This document shows positions 7,383 through 10,367 of a DNA stretch of 10,367 nucleotides, piece after piece (positions within the stretch are counted from its first letter, which is position 1; the number at the start of each line of letters is the position of its first letter). The position numbers and the translations under genes are program-made. The stretch is from Dechloromonas sp. GTDB lineage: Bacteria; Pseudomonadota; Gammaproteobacteria; Burkholderiales; Rhodocyclaceae. The DNA lies in the NCBI GenBank assembly GCA_017302355.1, contig JAFLDQ010000125.1, positions 1 to 10,367 on the forward strand. Direction: 5' to 3'. The notes under the pieces are model-generated. The model saw only the letters and a program-made list of their open reading frames with translations, was not told the DNA's origin and made no database searches.

Positions 7383-7408
7383 CAACAGGCCCGCGGGCGG
7401 GCGTGTTG
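7383..7408. repeat. Imperfect palindrome/hairpin directly after argB
   Basis: A 26-nt near-perfect palindrome: CAACA and TGTTG outer arms, one G.G mismatch, then GCCCGC and GCGGGC inner arms. It starts at the base after the argB stop on the minus strand. There is no T tract, so it is more likely an mRNA-stabilising or processing hairpin than a terminator. The rest of the 93-nt gap to the nucleotidase start shows only that gene's SD. Confidence 0.55.
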
Positions 7409-8793
<1,385 letters not shown>

Positions 8794-8831
8794 GATGGTT
8801 CTCCTTTTTGAATCAAATCATCGTGTCTTCA

Positions 8832-8859
8832 ATATAGGGGTATTTTCAGGCGTTTCAAG
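8832..8859 (-). promoter_or_regulatory. Sigma-32 (RpoH) heat-shock promoter of hsp20
   Basis: On the minus strand CTTGAA (8859-8854) is followed after 13 nt by CCCCTATAT (8840-8832), very close to the RpoH consensus CTTGAA, 11-16 nt, CCCCATnT. Transcription would start near 8826, leaving a leader of about 33 nt. The -35 overlaps the nudB stop codon (8857-8855). Confidence 0.87.
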
Positions 8860-9307
8860 TCGCTCGGGCTATCTTGTCAGGCAGCATCAGGATGGCGTCG
8901 CGGTTGGTCCATGAGAAGCAACATCGGGCGGCCTGCTGCCACGGCATCCAGGCCCAGTTGCGATGTTCGCCGGGGGTCAGCGAAATGGGCTGCGGTTCGG
9001 GAAGCAACGCGCCGAAGACGTGTTCGACGTTGCGGGTGATGCCAGGCGCATAGCGCTGGCGCCACTCGGCGAAGATCTCGAAGGTGTTGGTGATGTGCCA
9101 GTCGTGCAACCGGTAGCGTGTGCTGGCGATGCCGGTTTCCTCGGCGACCTCGCGGCGGGCCGTGTCGGCAGGCCCTTCGTCGCCCTCGCGGCTGCCGGTG
9201 ACCGACTGCCAGAAGCCTGGATGCGCGCTCCGTTCGAGGAGCAGGACATCGAGCGCCGGGGTGTGGATGACGACGAGAACCGAGACCGGCTGTTTGAAGC
9301 CGGTCAT
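8855..9307 (-). CDS. nudB: Dihydroneopterin triphosphate diphosphatase (Nudix)
   Basis: A 150-residue Nudix hydrolase of the NudB type, which removes diphosphate from dihydroneopterin triphosphate in folate synthesis. The Nudix box is perfect at residues 38-60: G38-x5-E44-x7-REVAEETGI, holding the metal-binding glutamates. The preceding FWQSVTGS and the N-terminus KQPVSVLVVIHT are characteristic of NudB. ATG 9305-9307 overlaps the barstar stop as ATGA, with no strong SD (GAG only 2-3 nt upstream), so translation is probably coupled. It is the last gene of the aspS-RNase-barstar-nudB row; no terminator follows before the hsp20 promoter. NudB near aspS is, from memory, common in betaproteobacteria, which supports the call. 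Confidence 0.92.
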   Translation of the reverse strand: MTGFKQPVSVLVVIHTPALDVLLLERSAHPGFWQSVTGSREGDEGPADTARREVAEETGIASTRYRLHDWHITNTFEIFAEWRQRYAPGITRNVEHVFGALLPEPQPISLTPGEHRNWAWMPWQQAARCCFSWTNRDAILMLPDKIARAT

Positions 9308-9732
9308 TTCTCGGGCAATGGATTGACGCCCGGCGCGTGCGTGTCAAGCAGGATCCACAATGGGGCGCCGGCCGCCCGGCGCTCGCCGGCCGCCGCCTGC
9401 AGGACGTCCAGCAGGGTCGCGAAAGCCGCGGGGTCGCCGTGGCGCAGCGTTGCGGCGCCATCGACAAACAGGACATGGCCCTTGCCCGGGAGGCATTCGG
9501 GATCGGTCAGGCAGTCGATCAGGGCATCGAAATTCGCGCCGTACCAGTCCGGGAAGTCCAGGGCTTCACCCAGTCGCCGGAGCGCTTCACCGGCGCTGGC
9601 CGCCCGCGAGAGGTCGACGGGAATCGCCCGCAGTTGGAGCCTGGCGGCGGCGGCGTCGACGGCGTCGCGCCGGCTGGCTGGCAGGTAGTAGACAGCGGCC
9701 TGGCCAGCCTCGCCGAGGAATTTCTCGCTCAT
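9304..9732 (-). CDS. Barstar-family ribonuclease inhibitor
   Basis: A 142-residue cytoplasmic protein with a barstar domain (about residues 36-132). Barstar plugs the active site of barnase-type ribonucleases before they are exported. The key helix is clear: LDFPDWYGANFDALIDCLTD (58-77) aligns with the Bacillus barstar segment containing Y29, D35 and D39; here Y64, D69 and D73 are conserved, D73 being the residue that mimics RNA phosphate. The N-terminal 35 residues are an extension that the small Bacillus protein lacks. ATG 9732 has a weak GGGA 8 nt upstream and lies 3 nt after the RNase stop. Directly following a barnase-like gene, it is almost certainly that enzyme's inhibitor. Confidence 0.92.
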   Translation of the reverse strand: MSEKFLGEAGQAAVYYLPASRRDAVDAAAARLQLRAIPVDLSRAASAGEALRRLGEALDFPDWYGANFDALIDCLTDPECLPGKGHVLFVDGAATLRHGDPAAFATLLDVLQAAAGERRAAGAPLWILLDTHAPGVNPLPEK

Positions 9733-9735
9733 CGT

Positions 9736-10092
9736 CTATTCCCGGATGCGTCGGAAACTGCGGTAGTGATCGTCGGTATAGTAGTGCTCCTGTTCGCCGC
9801 CGCTGACGATGCGCCGTGCTCCCCGGCCGCGGCTGCCGGGAGTCTTGACGGTATATTCGCGGTAGTAGCCGCGCTGGCGCGGGGGCAGGCGCTTTTCGTA
9901 GTTGCCGAAGACGACGCCGTCGCGCGAATAGGGAAACGGCCCGCCCTCCTTGATCAGGGACAGGGTCTGGCGCGCCTCGCGCGGCAGCTCGGCCAGCAGA
10001 ACCGAGTCGACCGCGACATTCTCGCGGGCCAGGCCGAGGGCGCCGCCGATCGCCAGCCAGGCGACGATCAGCAGGCGCAGCCAGGAGTTCAT
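9736..10092 (-). CDS. Exported guanyl-specific ribonuclease (RNase Sa/barnase family)
   Basis: A 118-residue microbial ribonuclease that cleaves single-stranded RNA after guanosine. Residues 1-22 (MNSWLRLLIVAWLAIGGALGLA) are a signal peptide. The mature part aligns almost without gaps to Streptomyces RNase Sa: LPREARQTLSLI, GGPFPYSRDGVVFGNYE, GYYREYTVKTPG, RGARRIV, YYTDDHY. Catalytic residues are present: E79 (Sa E54), R90 and R94 (R65, R69) and H109 (H85), as are guanine-binding N64 and E66 (N39, E41). There is no cysteine, so the Sa disulfide is missing. ATG 10092 lies 6 nt after the aspS stop with no SD; a 16-bp palindrome spans that stop. Barstar follows after 3 nt. It is predicted active and exported, with the cytoplasm protected by barstar; a nutritional or competitive role is inference. 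Confidence 0.92.
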   Translation of the reverse strand: MNSWLRLLIVAWLAIGGALGLARENVAVDSVLLAELPREARQTLSLIKEGGPFPYSRDGVVFGNYEKRLPPRQRGYYREYTVKTPGSRGRGARRIVSGGEQEHYYTDDHYRSFRRIRE

Positions 10093-10097
10093 CGCGC

Positions 10098-10113
10098 GTC
10101 AGCCCGGGCTGAC
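10098..10113. repeat. 16-bp perfect palindrome over the aspS stop codon
   Basis: GTCAGCCCGGGCTGAC is perfectly self-complementary and in the minus-strand mRNA forms a 6-bp hairpin with a CCGG loop that includes the aspS TGA, ending 5 nt before the RNase start codon, in the place an SD would occupy. Confidence 0.6.
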
Positions 10114-10367
10114 TTCGACCCGGGTTTCCACCTTCTGGCGCAGGCGGATGTGCAGTTCGCGCAGCTGCTTCTCGTCGACGCCGCTCGGCGCATCGGTCAG
10201 CAGGCACTGGGCGCGCTGGGTCTTGGGGAAGGCGATGACATCGCGGATCGATTCGGCGCCGGTCATCATGGTGACGATGCGGTCGAGGCCGAAGGCCAGT
10301 CCGCCGTGCGGCGGGGCGCCGTACTTGAGGGCGTCGAGGAGGAAGCCGAACTTGGCCTGCTGCTCCT
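10099..10367 (-). CDS. aspS: Aspartate-tRNA ligase, C-terminal end (partial)
   Basis: The last 89 or so codons of a class II aminoacyl-tRNA synthetase, running off the right edge; the start is outside the window. Class II motif 3 is visible as [13 protein letters not shown], whose arginine binds ATP, preceded by YGAPPHGG and followed by [37 protein letters not shown], the conserved end of bacterial AspRS. The stop is TGA 10101-10099. The end is complete and in frame, so nothing suggests a pseudogene. The RNase gene begins 6 nt later, implying co-transcription. Whether the enzyme is the discriminating or non-discriminating (Asp/Asn) type cannot be judged from this fragment. Confidence 0.96.
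   Translation of the reverse strand, partial: EQQAKFGFLLDALKYGAPPHGGLAFGLDRIVTMMTGAESIRDVIAFPKTQRAQCLLTDAPSGVDEKQLRELHIRLRQKVETRVEVSPG

Noticed and set aside
8794..8826. RNA thermometer in the hsp20 leader
   Set aside because: Only weak pairings exist (ATGAT with ATCAT around the start, TTTG with CAAA), there is no FourU or ROSE-like pairing with the AAGGAG, and the leader is about 33 nt. The sigma-32 promoter explains heat control.

Overview
The window looks like a piece of a betaproteobacterial chromosome, most likely Rhodocyclales (Dechloromonas/Azonexus/Propionivibrio-like). This rests on high G+C, Mg-type HemB, a diheme cytochrome c4 gene divergent from engB, and an slmA-like regulator beside a pyrimidine 5'-nucleotidase and argB. 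The genus is inferred. All 14 genes are core or near-core and densely packed. I see no insertion sequence, prophage, CRISPR array, tRNA or rRNA.

Layout. Positions 50-1911 (+): bioB and bioC, overlapping, for biotin synthesis. Positions 1925-3198 (-): a CBS-domain protein followed 5 nt later by an HDOD-domain protein, probably one signalling operon, with its own promoter near 3240-3267. Positions 3327-3962 (-): exported diheme cytochrome c4, divergent from engB (4071-4733, +), the ribosome-assembly GTPase. Positions 4867-5883 (+): hemB, for heme synthesis. Positions 6021-8296 (-): argB, a HAD pyrimidine 5'-nucleotidase and an SlmA-like TetR protein. Positions 8377-8793 (-): a small heat-shock protein with a near-consensus sigma-32 promoter and its own terminator. 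Positions 8855-10367 (-): the 3' end of aspS, an exported barnase/RNase Sa-type ribonuclease, its barstar-type inhibitor, and NudB, spaced as an operon.

The most interesting part is the engB-hemB junction. Reading leftward on the minus strand there is a sigma-E-like promoter (GGAACTT, 16 nt, GTCAGA). A run of about 104 nt then folds into four successive hairpins and ends in a perfect 10-bp terminator stem with a TTTTGTTTT tail inside the engB 3' end. Two of the hairpin loops are C-rich and complementary to Shine-Dalgarno sequences. This is a strong small-RNA candidate, probably a member of the 'anti-hemB' RNA motif described by comparative genomics in Burkholderiales and other betaproteobacteria.

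Other unusual structures are a 25-bp inverted repeat (53-nt spacer) whose left arm encodes the last seven codons and stop of hemB; a terminator-like fold ending in T6 directly before the engB ATG; and a 16-bp palindrome across the aspS stop just before the RNase start.
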